Shown piece after piece: positions 12,407-19,211 of a DNA stretch of 19,211 bases; position 1 is the first letter of the stretch; each line of letters opens with the position of its first letter. Under the pieces are notes generated by a model. The model searched no databases. It saw only the letters and a list, made by a program, of their open reading frames with translations, and was not told where the DNA came from. The stretch lies in contig CAZYXP010000054.1 in assembly GCA_964651325.1 (NCBI GenBank), forward strand, positions 1 to 19,211, given 5' to 3'. This DNA comes from JADFOB01 sp964651325 (lineage in GTDB: Bacteria; Planctomycetota; Phycisphaerae; UBA1845). The position numbers were made by a program, and so were the translations under genes.

Positions 12407-15361
12407 GTGGATGACTCCGGCGTTTGCCATGGCTCGCCCGACGACCGCGCCAAGCTTGCCGTCGAATTGGCTCAGCGAATCGGTGGCGAGGCCCGATTCG
12501 ATGAGCTTTCGCGGACGATCTACGCGACGGATGCAAGCATTTACGAGATCATTCCCGCCGGCGTGGTACTGCCGCGCGATGCCGCTGACGTGGTTCAAAC
12601 CGTGCAGACTTGCCGCGCGTTCGGCGTACCCGTCGTCCCGCGGGGCGCGGGCACGGGGCTGGCCGGTGGAGCTGTTGGCGATGGCGTCGCCGTCGATCTG
12701 TCGCGTTGGATGCGTACGATCGGCAAGCTCGATCGGAATTGTGCCACGATCCGAGTTCAAGCCGGCGTTGTGCTTGACCAACTGAACCGCAGCGTCGAGC
12801 CTGCCGGCTTGCACTTCGCGCCGGACGTGGCCACCTCCAGCCGCGCGACCCTTGGTGGCATGATCGCCAACAATTCCTGCGGCGCCTATTCGGTTCGGTA
12901 TGGTCGGACGGTGGACCACGTGGTGTCGCTGGACGTGGTGCTTTCGTCCGGCGAGCTTGTTACGTTCTCCCGTGATCCGCGGGATCAAGAGAAAACCGAC
13001 CGCGTCGCGGCCATTGAATCCGGGCTGGTCGCCATCCGCAATGAATACGCAGACGAAATCGAGCGGCGATTCCCCAAAGTGCTACGCAGCAACGGCGGCT
13101 ACGGGCTTGATCGGCTTGGGTCACCGGGGGGGGCGATCGATCCGATCGGCGTAATCTGTGGGAGTGAGGGCACGCTCGGCGTCGTGGTTTCGGCGACGTT
13201 GCGCCTCACGCCTTTGCCGAAACATCGCGCGTTGGTGGTGCTGCACTTTCATGATCTGATGGCGGCGCTTCGCACCACCCCCGCCATCCTCAAACATCGC
13301 CCTGCCGCCGTGGAGCTGATCGACCGGATGATACTCGACGCCGGGCGGACGCATCCCACGTTGGGGCGTCGCAACGAGTTTCTGCGGGGCGATCCAGCGG
13401 CCTTGCTGGTCGTTGAGTGGTTCGACGAAGAGCGCGCGCGGCTCGAATCGAGCCTGCAAGCGCTGCTGTCGGACAATGAGGCGATAGGCGACGCCTACGA
13501 CTCCGTCGCCCTACGAGATGCGGACCAGCGCGCGGCCGTTTGGAACCTGCGACGCGCGGGGCTCGGACTCTTGATGTCCAAGCCGGGTGACGCTCAGCCG
13601 TATGCGTTCGTCGAGGATTCGGCGGTCGATCCAAAGCATCTGGCCGAATACATCCGCAGTTTTCAAAGTCTACTTGCGGAGGAAGGCGTCGCGGCCGGTT
13701 ACTACGCCCACGCCAGCGTCGGATGCCTCCACGTGCGCCCGATCCTCAATTTGAAGCGCGACGAAGACGTCCAGCGCATGAAACGCATCGCAGATCGCGT
13801 CAGCGCTTTGGCGCTGGAATTCGGCGGCGCCATGACGGGTGAACACGGCGACGGAATCGCTCGATCGTGTTGGCTCGAAAAGATGTACGGCCCAAAACTG
13901 ATCGAGGCGTTCGCCAAGGTCAAGAACCTCTTTGATCCGATCGGGATGATGAATCCGGGTAAGATCGTCGATCCGCTCCCCATGACGGAGCATCTGAGGC
14001 AGGGCGCCGGTTTTCAATCCGCCAAGCTACGCACGGCGCTGGATTTCTCTGCGCACGGGGGCATGGCCGGTTTGGCCGGCATGTGCAGCGGCGTGGGGCA
14101 ATGCCGACAGGAATTCTCGGGCACCATGTGCCCTTCGTACGTGGCTACCCGTGATGAGCAACATACGACTCGCGCGCGTGCCAACGCGTTAAGAATCGCG
14201 ATGTCCAACCGGGGTTTGCTTTCCGGCATTGACCATGAACATCTAGCCGACGTCTTGGACCTGTGCCTTCAATGCAAGGCCTGCAAAACCGAATGTCCGA
14301 CCGGCGTGGACATGGCCCGGCTCAAAGTGGAAACACTGCATCAGCGAAACCTGCTGCACGGGGCGCCGCAAAATGTTCGCTTCATAGCCGATTTCCCCGA
14401 CCTCGCCCGGCGGGCCGCCCGGTTTCCGCGCCTCGCCAATGCGATTGGCGGATCAAAATGGATCCGGCAACTTATCGAGCGGCGCTACGGACTCGACCGC
14501 CGCATCGCGCCGCCGCGCTTCGCGACGACAACATTTCGAGCCTGGTTTCGCAAACATCGTAAGAACCGACGCGCCACGCGTACGAAGACTGAGCCGGGAA
14601 TGAAGGTCGTGTTCTTCGTCGACACCTGGACCAACTACTTCACGCCGCAGGTCGGAATTGCGGCGGTGCGCGTCCTTGAATCCCTTGGTTACGAGGTCAA
14701 CTGTCCGATCACCATGTGTTGCGGCCGACCGGCGATCAGCAAGGGGCTTCTCTCGGAAGCCGGCCAGCTCGCGCGGACAAATATCCGGATGCTTAGCGAT
14801 GGTGCGCCTGGCGCGACCCCCATAATCGGAACTGAACCGAGTTGTTTGCTGACGCTGGTAGACGAATACCCCCAGTTGGTGCGTACCCGCGCCGCGGTGC
14901 GCATCGCAGACCGAGCCCACCTGCTCGACTCCTTCCTCGCCGATGCCCTCGCCCAAGGAACGATCCGCCCCCCTGAACCGCGGGCTTCAGCCCGCGCGGC
15001 CACCGGCGCCTCGCCGCCCCCCGCAAACACGGCCACACTCGTTTTCCACGGCCATTGCCACCAGAAAACCATGGTTGGCACCGAGGACACGTTGGAAGTG
15101 CTTCGATCGTTGTGGGGCGATGGCGTGCAAGCGTTGGACGCCGGATGCTGCGGCATGGCCGGTTCATTCGGGCACGAGCAAGCGCACTACAACGTGGCCA
15201 AGGCGATCGGCGAAGATCGCCTTTTCCCATTGCTGGCAAAGCACGAGGCCGCGCACGTGGCGGTGTCCGGATTCAGCTGCCGCGAGCAAATCGCCCACCA
15301 CACCGGCCGCCATCCACGACACTGGATCGAATATGTGGCCGACCGCCTGTCGCCCCCGTAA
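12407..15361 (+). CDS. Fused FAD-linked oxidase/Fe-S protein (GlcD-GlcF, YdiJ type)
   Basis: The protein has 984 residues. The N-terminal half is a VAO/PCMH-type flavoprotein: FAD-binding segment VVPRGAGTGLAGGAV (77-91), SSRATLGGMIANNSCGAYSVRYG (about 145-167) and a C-terminal GEHGDGIARS (478-487). The second half carries a first Cys group (C560, C566, C575), a ferredoxin motif C620-x2-C623-x2-C626-x3-CP, and two CCG domains (CCGRP at 771; GHCHQK at 882 with CCGMAGSFG at 914). The family oxidises D-2-hydroxyacids such as D-lactate, glycolate or D-2-hydroxyglutarate and passes electrons to a membrane carrier. The substrate cannot be told here. The start is GTG at 12407, nine bases behind AGGAG, which overlaps the stop region of the glycosyltransferase gene. 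An 8-codon palindromic repeat lies in the linker at residues 858-865. Confidence 0.92.
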   Translation: MDDSGVCHGSPDDRAKLAVELAQRIGGEARFDELSRTIYATDASIYEIIPAGVVLPRDAADVVQTVQTCRAFGVPVVPRGAGTGLAGGAVGDGVAVDLSRWMRTIGKLDRNCATIRVQAGVVLDQLNRSVEPAGLHFAPDVATSSRATLGGMIANNSCGAYSVRYGRTVDHVVSLDVVLSSGELVTFSRDPRDQEKTDRVAAIESGLVAIRNEYADEIERRFPKVLRSNGGYGLDRLGSPGGAIDPIGVICGSEGTLGVVVSATLRLTPLPKHRALVVLHFHDLMAALRTTPAILKHRPAAVELIDRMILDAGRTHPTLGRRNEFLRGDPAALLVVEWFDEERARLESSLQALLSDNEAIGDAYDSVALRDADQRAAVWNLRRAGLGLLMSKPGDAQPYAFVEDSAVDPKHLAEYIRSFQSLLAEEGVAAGYYAHASVGCLHVRPILNLKRDEDVQRMKRIADRVSALALEFGGAMTGEHGDGIARSCWLEKMYGPKLIEAFAKVKNLFDPIGMMNPGKIVDPLPMTEHLRQGAGFQSAKLRTALDFSAHGGMAGLAGMCSGVGQCRQEFSGTMCPSYVATRDEQHTTRARANALRIAMSNRGLLSGIDHEHLADVLDLCLQCKACKTECPTGVDMARLKVETLHQRNLLHGAPQNVRFIADFPDLARRAARFPRLANAIGGSKWIRQLIERRYGLDRRIAPPRFATTTFRAWFRKHRKNRRATRTKTEPGMKVVFFVDTWTNYFTPQVGIAAVRVLESLGYEVNCPITMCCGRPAISKGLLSEAGQLARTNIRMLSDGAPGATPIIGTEPSCLLTLVDEYPQLVRTRAAVRIADRAHLLDSFLADALAQGTIRPPEPRASARAATGASPPPANTATLVFHGHCHQKTMVGTEDTLEVLRSLWGDGVQALDAGCCGMAGSFGHEQAHYNVAKAIGEDRLFPLLAKHEAAHVAVSGFSCREQIAHHTGRHPRHWIEYVADRLSPP
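14978..15001. repeat. Dispersed GC palindromic repeat, copy 4, inside a coding region
   Basis: The 24 bases are the exact reverse complement of the intergenic copy at 1858-1881. The repeat is in register with the codons and adds PRASARAA (residues 858-865) to a Pro/Ala-rich linker between the two CCG domains of the FAD/Fe-S protein. No stop or frameshift results, so the gene is apparently intact. Confidence 0.8.
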
Positions 15362-15414
15362 CAGCGCGGCCGCGACTTATTTCGAAGCCAGATGCGCGGC
15401 ACGAGCACTCCATT

Positions 15415-16152
15415 CTATTTGGATGCCTCAGAGGCCTGGTTCATGTAGACCGCCAGATCGGGTTCCATGCCAACCTGCTGGCGCAAGGCCGGCTCCTTCC
15501 CGTACGCATTGCGGAGCGACTCGGCGATGTCCGCTCTGCCACCCGTGAACTCGCGCACCAGCTCGTCGCGACGCTTCGCCAAGCGTTGGACGCGCTCGTC
15601 TGCGGGATCGGTCCCCTTTTTCATTTCGGCGCGAAACTGCTCAAACAGCTCTTGCCAATCGTGCTGGACCTGCTGCATCCGATCCTCGCCAACCTCGCCG
15701 CGACGCTGCTCGAGGTACTCAAGCTGTTGCGGTGTGTAGTACTTCTCAAATTGTTCCATGAGTTCAATCTCCTTGATCGTGTCCAGTAATTCCTTGACCG
15801 AAACGCGTTCCCGTTGAGCCAGATGACCTGCAAGCGATTCGAGCCGCTGACAAAGCCTGCGCTGCGTTTCGATTTGCGTTTTCAATCGACCTACATGCGC
15901 CGTGATGACCTCCCTGGGGCAATGGTCGGGGCGGGCAAGCGTCGTGCGGATTTCCTTGAGCGCGAACCCTAGCTGCCGCAACGATAGAATCTGCTGTAAC
16001 CGCGCTACGTCGGTCTCCGCATAGAGTCGATGGCCCGATGCGGTGCGGTGCTGCGGCGAGAGCAGCCCTATCTCGTCGTAATGGTGAAGCGTGCGTATCG
16101 ACAACCCCGTTCTCGACGCCAAGTCACCGACCTTCAGCAAGTTTTCTTCCAT
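15415..16152 (-). CDS. MerR-family regulator with TipAS-type effector domain
   Basis: The protein has 245 residues. Residues 5-73 form the MerR winged helix: LKVGDLASRTGLSIRTLHHYDEIGLLSP, then SGHRLYAETDVARLQQI and LGFALKEI. A dimerisation helix (about 80-130) leads to a TipAS-like domain (about 135-240) with YYTPQQLEYLEQRR, GTDPADERVQRLAKRRDEL, EFTGG and LRNAYGKEP. TipAS domains bind thiopeptides and other bulky compounds in the founding member TipA; the ligand here is unknown. Without effector, MerR proteins repress; with it, they untwist the long-spacer promoter. The ATG at 16150-16152 (MEENLLKV) has AAGGA eight to nine bases upstream; an ATG at 16179 is less well placed. The gene stands alone and convergent with the flavoprotein gene, so autoregulation is the only target visible. 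Confidence 0.93.
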   Translation of the reverse strand: MEENLLKVGDLASRTGLSIRTLHHYDEIGLLSPQHRTASGHRLYAETDVARLQQILSLRQLGFALKEIRTTLARPDHCPREVITAHVGRLKTQIETQRRLCQRLESLAGHLAQRERVSVKELLDTIKEIELMEQFEKYYTPQQLEYLEQRRGEVGEDRMQQVQHDWQELFEQFRAEMKKGTDPADERVQRLAKRRDELVREFTGGRADIAESLRNAYGKEPALRQQVGMEPDLAVYMNQASEASK

Positions 16153-16192
16153 TTTTTGGCTTCCTTGGAGCATGTCCATCGTTTTCGCCTAA

Positions 16193-16223
16193 ATCGTACA
16201 TCATCACGTAACGTGAGGTGCAA
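16193..16223 (-). promoter_or_regulatory. MerR-type promoter/operator upstream of the regulator gene
   Basis: On the - strand TTGCAC (16223-16218) and TACGAT (16198-16193) are 19 bases apart, the over-long spacer typical of MerR-activated promoters. The perfect palindrome TCACGTAACGTGA (16204-16216) lies inside the spacer, as in TipA/BmrR/SoxR-type operators. Transcription would begin near 16186, 34 bases before the start codon. Autoregulation is a strong inference from this layout. Confidence 0.75.
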
Positions 16224-16763
16224 GCGGATTTTTGAAGATAAAGCGTTCTCCCGAAATTTGTCGCGCATTCCGGGCGCAAGTGGCCCAACACCCCCATGCC
16301 CGCGGCCACCACAGTGCGTTCCACGCGACGATCCCGCCCATGTTGTACGCGTCGTGGATCGCTATTTCCATCCAGGCGTTTCATCATTATCGGTCCCTTG
16401 GAACTGGTCCGGGCGTATCGCCGATAACTCTAGCCTTGACTGAAACTGAGTCGTTTCAAGCAACTCGCGGTCGATGCCGCTTCATCAAATGAAGGGAAAA
16501 CCACATTAAGGATGCCGAAGTTAGCTCACGGCTCCGCCGACAAATACCTGAGACCCTTGCAGGCGGTGCCGGAATGAGTATCACGCGTTCATGCTGTGAT
16601 GTTCGAGTAGGTACGGTCTATGGAATCATCGGTCCGATCCCAGAGGAAATCGTCTGGACAGGCCCCGGGGTCGCGGTTCGGTTGGTCGTCACCGCTGCGC
16701 GTTGGCAGAGCGCCCAAGGCACAACGACTCCGCGTAGAACGGCAAGTGTAGAGGATTGCCTCA
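16224..16763. other. 540-base gap without a supported gene
   Basis: The region lies between the regulator promoter and the HEAT-repeat gene. Open frames are short, lack ribosome sites and have mixed composition. One 55-codon frame on the - strand (16204-16371) is rich in Trp but has no site and ends inside the operator. Two small hairpins are noted at 16441-16494. No tRNA, transposon end or known RNA family was recognised. The segment may hold decayed sequence or an unrecognised small RNA. Confidence 0.5.
16441..16494. other. Pair of small perfect hairpins
   Basis: TGAAAC (16441-16446) pairs with GTTTCA (16453-16458) across six bases. CTTCAT (16480-16485) pairs with ATGAAG (16489-16494) across CAA and is followed by GGGAAAA. 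They lie 270-320 bases upstream of the HEAT-repeat gene. The stems are only 6 bp each, so function is speculative. Confidence 0.25.
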
Positions 16764-18473
16764 ATGACCGGTTTTCTTCGACGATGGCGAACGGATGCGT
16801 TGTGCTCGGACGATGTCGATACGCGTCTTGCGGGCATCAAGAAGCTGGTTCAATCCCAACACCCTCAGGCCGCGACCCTTCTGATAGACAAGCTCGATGA
16901 CCCTGAGCCGGAGGTGAGAGCCCATGCCGCCGCCGCGCTCGCCGCACTCGGCAGTGCGCAGGCGATTTCCGCGCTAATACATCTCGTCTTGCACGAACGC
17001 GAGGCCTCGGTACTTGAGCAAGGCACCGCCGCACTGGCTCAGATCAACGGCCAGAAGCGGCGACCCGAATTGGTGGACGCGCTGACCAGCGATGATGCGC
17101 ACATATGCCAGGCGGCAGCGCGGGCCCTGCGTAAGGTATGCTGGAACCAACTGAACGACGCGACAAAAGCGCACGTTGCGATTTTGCAAGCCAACTGGGA
17201 TGAAGCAGCGGCTATCGGTCCGGACGCCATTGGGCCATTGAAAGCCGCGATGTGCACCGGCACAGCGCACATGGCAAGCCACGCGGCCGGTGCATTGGGC
17301 GCGATCGGCAGTCAAGACGCGTTGGCCGCATTAATCGACTTGATGAGGAATACAGATCTGGCCCGCGAAATCCGCAGGACCGCCGCCCACGGAATCCGGC
17401 GCATGTGCTGGGAACGAGTCACCGACGAGGACATGGCCCGATCGGCCATCCTGCTTGGAACCTGGTCGGATCTGACGCGGATCGGCACCGCCGCCGTCGC
17501 GCCGCTCGTCGAGGCGATGGCGGCCGAGGATCCAGAGGCAGGGCTGGCAGCCGCCAAAGCGCTGGGGACGATTAGCACACCCGATGCCACGAGCGCATTG
17601 GCGAAGGCGCTTTCTGATGGCCGGCTGGACATCGAGATTCGAGCGTCCGCGGCCGGCTTGCTCGCAGAGCGCAAAGACGCGCCTTCCGAGCGAGCCCTGG
17701 TGGCCGCCCTGATCGACGAATCCTGGCCCGTTCGCAGCGCGGCAGCCGAGGCACTCTCCCAACGCGGCTGGTTTCCGGAGAAGAAGAGCGAGCGGATTTG
17801 GTACGCCATCGCTCGTGGCGATTGGTTTGTGGTCAAGACGGCAGGCTCCGAAGCCATCAAGCCGCTCGTCGATGTGTTGAAGTTTCACGCCGTCGGTTTG
17901 GAGGCTGCCCGCGCGTTGATCGCGCTTGGTCCCCGCGGCCGCGAGGCGCTGGTCACGGTCCTGTCTCGTTCCAACGAGAGCCTGCCCATCCGAGAAATTG
18001 TGACCATGGCGCTGGCCGAGTCCGGCGACGCACGGGCCGTGGATCCGTTGCGCACGATGCTCAGAGATCAGGACTTTGCGGTGCGTCAGTCGGCCGTCTG
18101 GACGCTGGAACGATTGGGATGGGAACCGGTCAGCCAGGTAGAAAAGGCCATCTGTGCGATCGTTCATGGCCAATGGGAGCAAGTCCGGCAGTTTGGAGCG
18201 CCCGCCGTGGAGCCTCTGTTGCGTCTGGCGGCCGATGTCATGGCGCCCCAGGAAACCGCAGCCGCCCTCGAACAGATATTGGATGCCTGTCCGAGTAAGA
18301 TTTCCCTCGATCACTTGCGCAAACTGACGGTGCTTCAAGATCTTCACCCCTTCGTAGTCGCCGACGACACGGAGGGTGCCGCTTCCGAGGCACCCATTCA
18401 AAAGACCGTGAACTGCTCCGCCATCCGACGCTCGGCCAAAAATGAGCTCGCTCGGCGCGGCTTCATGTCCTAA
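16764..18473 (+). CDS. HEAT-repeat protein with four Trp-containing modules
   Basis: The protein has 569 residues made almost entirely of HEAT-type helical repeats (for example VRAHAAAALAALGSAQAISALIHLV near 51-75). Four copies of a longer module interrupt the array near residues 126-160, 215-250, 335-370 and 452-486. Each opens with CW or GW, continues through a helix with A-I, carries a second Trp (W145, W234, W354, W471) and closes with a G-x-x-A[IV]xPL segment. HEAT arrays with such modules occur in Bacteria and Archaea as protein-binding scaffolds; members of the PBS-lyase HEAT group act on phycobilins, but nothing points to that here. No signal peptide or membrane segment is seen. The ATG at 16764 has GAGG nine bases upstream. 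The C-terminal 60 residues are non-repetitive and polar. The partner is unknown. Confidence 0.88.
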   Translation: MTGFLRRWRTDALCSDDVDTRLAGIKKLVQSQHPQAATLLIDKLDDPEPEVRAHAAAALAALGSAQAISALIHLVLHEREASVLEQGTAALAQINGQKRRPELVDALTSDDAHICQAAARALRKVCWNQLNDATKAHVAILQANWDEAAAIGPDAIGPLKAAMCTGTAHMASHAAGALGAIGSQDALAALIDLMRNTDLAREIRRTAAHGIRRMCWERVTDEDMARSAILLGTWSDLTRIGTAAVAPLVEAMAAEDPEAGLAAAKALGTISTPDATSALAKALSDGRLDIEIRASAAGLLAERKDAPSERALVAALIDESWPVRSAAAEALSQRGWFPEKKSERIWYAIARGDWFVVKTAGSEAIKPLVDVLKFHAVGLEAARALIALGPRGREALVTVLSRSNESLPIREIVTMALAESGDARAVDPLRTMLRDQDFAVRQSAVWTLERLGWEPVSQVEKAICAIVHGQWEQVRQFGAPAVEPLLRLAADVMAPQETAAALEQILDACPSKISLDHLRKLTVLQDLHPFVVADDTEGAASEAPIQKTVNCSAIRRSAKNELARRGFMS

Positions 18474-18524
18474 GCGCGGGCGACTCCACCCTGCGTACCC
18501 CAAGTATTCCCGTGAGCGCGACAA

Positions 18525-18539
18525 CCGCCGGGAAGCGGC
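18525..18539. terminator. Short hairpin behind the HEAT-repeat gene
   Basis: CGCCG (18525-18529) and CGGCG (18535-18539) pair around GGAAG, 51 bases after the HEAT gene stop. The stem is G+C-rich, but only TGATTC follows, with no U tract. It may mark the transcript end. Confidence 0.3.
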
Positions 18540-18731
18540 GTGATTCAAGACAATTCACCCGCGTTCCGATAACTAATGTAGTGAATCAACGCTGGGAAGG
18601 CGTTTCCTGATCCGAACCGCGCCCGTCAGGAAGCGGCCGAACCGATGAAACCACAGCCATTCTCTTATAGTCATGGCGCGGACAACACGCCATCTACCTG
18701 TTCTTCATGCAACGCTGCGGACAACGAACTC

Positions 18732-19211
18732 ATGCAAACAGCCACTACGAAACCCCGCCACCTCGACGCACTATCAGGTGTGAAGCAACGGCGGCTCTGG
18801 TACCATCGCGTCGATCTTGGAGATGGGCTCAGCACGCGGTTCCCCGAGGACTACGAGCTGGCGCCCGCCCTGTGTCGCGTCGATGAAGCGTGCGATCAAA
18901 CCCAACTTCGAATCGGCCGACGGCTTGGCGGCTCGCTGGCCGGCGCGAGCGTGCTCGATCTGGGTTGTGCGGATGGTCGGTTTGCCTTCTGGGCGGCCGC
19001 GCAAGGCGCAACCCGCGTGCTCGGCATCGAGCGCAACCGGTACAATTTCGATCATGCGCAATACGTTCAGCAAGCCTTTGGATTCGATCAGGTCGAAATG
19101 CGGCTTGACGCCGTTGAGAAGCCCATCTCCCAGCCCCCGTTTGATTACGTGTTCTGCCTCAGTCTGATCTATCACCTGATCGAACCACTCCGAACGCTTC
19201 AACGGCTGCGC
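18732..19211 (+). CDS. SAM-dependent methyltransferase, CmoB/DUF1698-like (3' truncated)
   Basis: The first 160 residues are visible; the frame runs off the window. After LWYHRVDLGDGLSTRF (22-37), a pattern seen in CmoB/DUF1698-like proteins, comes SAM motif I, SVLDLGCADGRFAF (73-86), with the acidic residue of motif II at E100 (RVLGIERN). FDYVFCLSLIYHLIEPL (137-153) corresponds to the post-motif region with the family's YH. CmoB itself carboxymethylates tRNA wobble uridine, but this N-terminus is too short for CmoB, so a small-molecule or sugar methyltransferase is as likely. The ATG at 18732 gives a family-like N-terminus but has no Shine-Dalgarno sequence. An in-frame ATG at 18645 behind AGGAAG would add 29 residues, including CSSC. 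TATAGT at 18666-18671 could be a -10 box that favours the later start. Confidence 0.8.
   Translation, partial: MQTATTKPRHLDALSGVKQRRLWYHRVDLGDGLSTRFPEDYELAPALCRVDEACDQTQLRIGRRLGGSLAGASVLDLGCADGRFAFWAAAQGATRVLGIERNRYNFDHAQYVQQAFGFDQVEMRLDAVEKPISQPPFDYVFCLSLIYHLIEPLRTLQRLR

Noticed and set aside
15365..15374. CGCGGCCGCG palindrome between the flavoprotein and MerR genes
   Set aside because: It has no loop and no U tract, and is a common G+C-rich palindrome. It does not support a terminator call.
16204..16371. 55-codon Trp-rich open frame on the - strand (begins MEIAIHDAYNMGG)
   Set aside because: It has no ribosome site, no recognised family, and its stop codon falls inside the MerR operator. 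It is probably chance or decayed sequence.
16574..16900. 108-codon + strand frame overlapping the HEAT gene start
   Set aside because: The HEAT gene has a good ribosome site and clear repeats in another frame. This frame has no protein-like features.
1..19211. Search for CRISPR arrays, transposases, phage or toxin-antitoxin genes
   Set aside because: No regularly spaced repeats, integrase or transposase motifs, or paired small toxin-like genes were seen on either strand.

Overview
The window looks like part of a chromosome from a member of the Planctomycetota. The G+C content is high. The first gene encodes a cysteine-rich, calcium-binding-type surface protein whose C-terminal dockerin-like module has the GDVNGDG...LAFQG form common in that phylum. 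A very small Hc1/histone H1-like protein, a two-FHA protein and a lineage-type lipoprotein point the same way. The assignment is inferred from protein character, not from a marker gene.

Left part (1-5536): the 3' end of the surface protein gene on the + strand faces a four-gene run on the - strand. In order of transcription this run is a secreted TPR protein, holA (DNA polymerase III delta, TTG start, 15 bases behind the TPR gene), a Pro/Ala-rich lipoprotein of unknown role and a stand-alone formyltransferase. A 468-base divergent region with a perfect palindrome separates this run from the next genes.

Middle part (6005-12400): a 59-residue Hc1-like DNA-binding protein and a FabZ-type hotdog dehydratase lie on +. 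A two-FHA protein with a CxxC tail (-) overlaps the dehydratase 3' end by 20 bases. surE (+) overlaps nrnA (-) tail to tail by 32 bases, and nrnA follows ribF (-). A compact divergent region between ribF and a GT4-type glycosyltransferase holds two opposed sigma70-type promoters with a perfect 15-base palindrome between their -35 boxes.

Right part (12407-19211): a fused FAD-oxidase/Fe-S protein of the GlcD-GlcF (YdiJ) type is translationally adjacent to the glycosyltransferase. It faces a MerR/TipAS regulator whose own promoter shows the 19-base spacer and central dyad typical of MerR control. A HEAT-repeat protein with four copies of a Trp-containing module follows, then the 5' part of a CmoB/DUF1698-like methyltransferase cut by the window end.

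The main structural signal is a dispersed 24-base G+C-rich palindromic repeat. Three copies are intergenic (951, 1858, 6218). A fourth, exactly identical to the 1858 copy in opposite orientation, lies codon-aligned inside the FAD/Fe-S protein gene (14978). No CRISPR array, rRNA, tRNA, transposase, phage gene or recognisable defence system was seen. Most genes are housekeeping or envelope-related.
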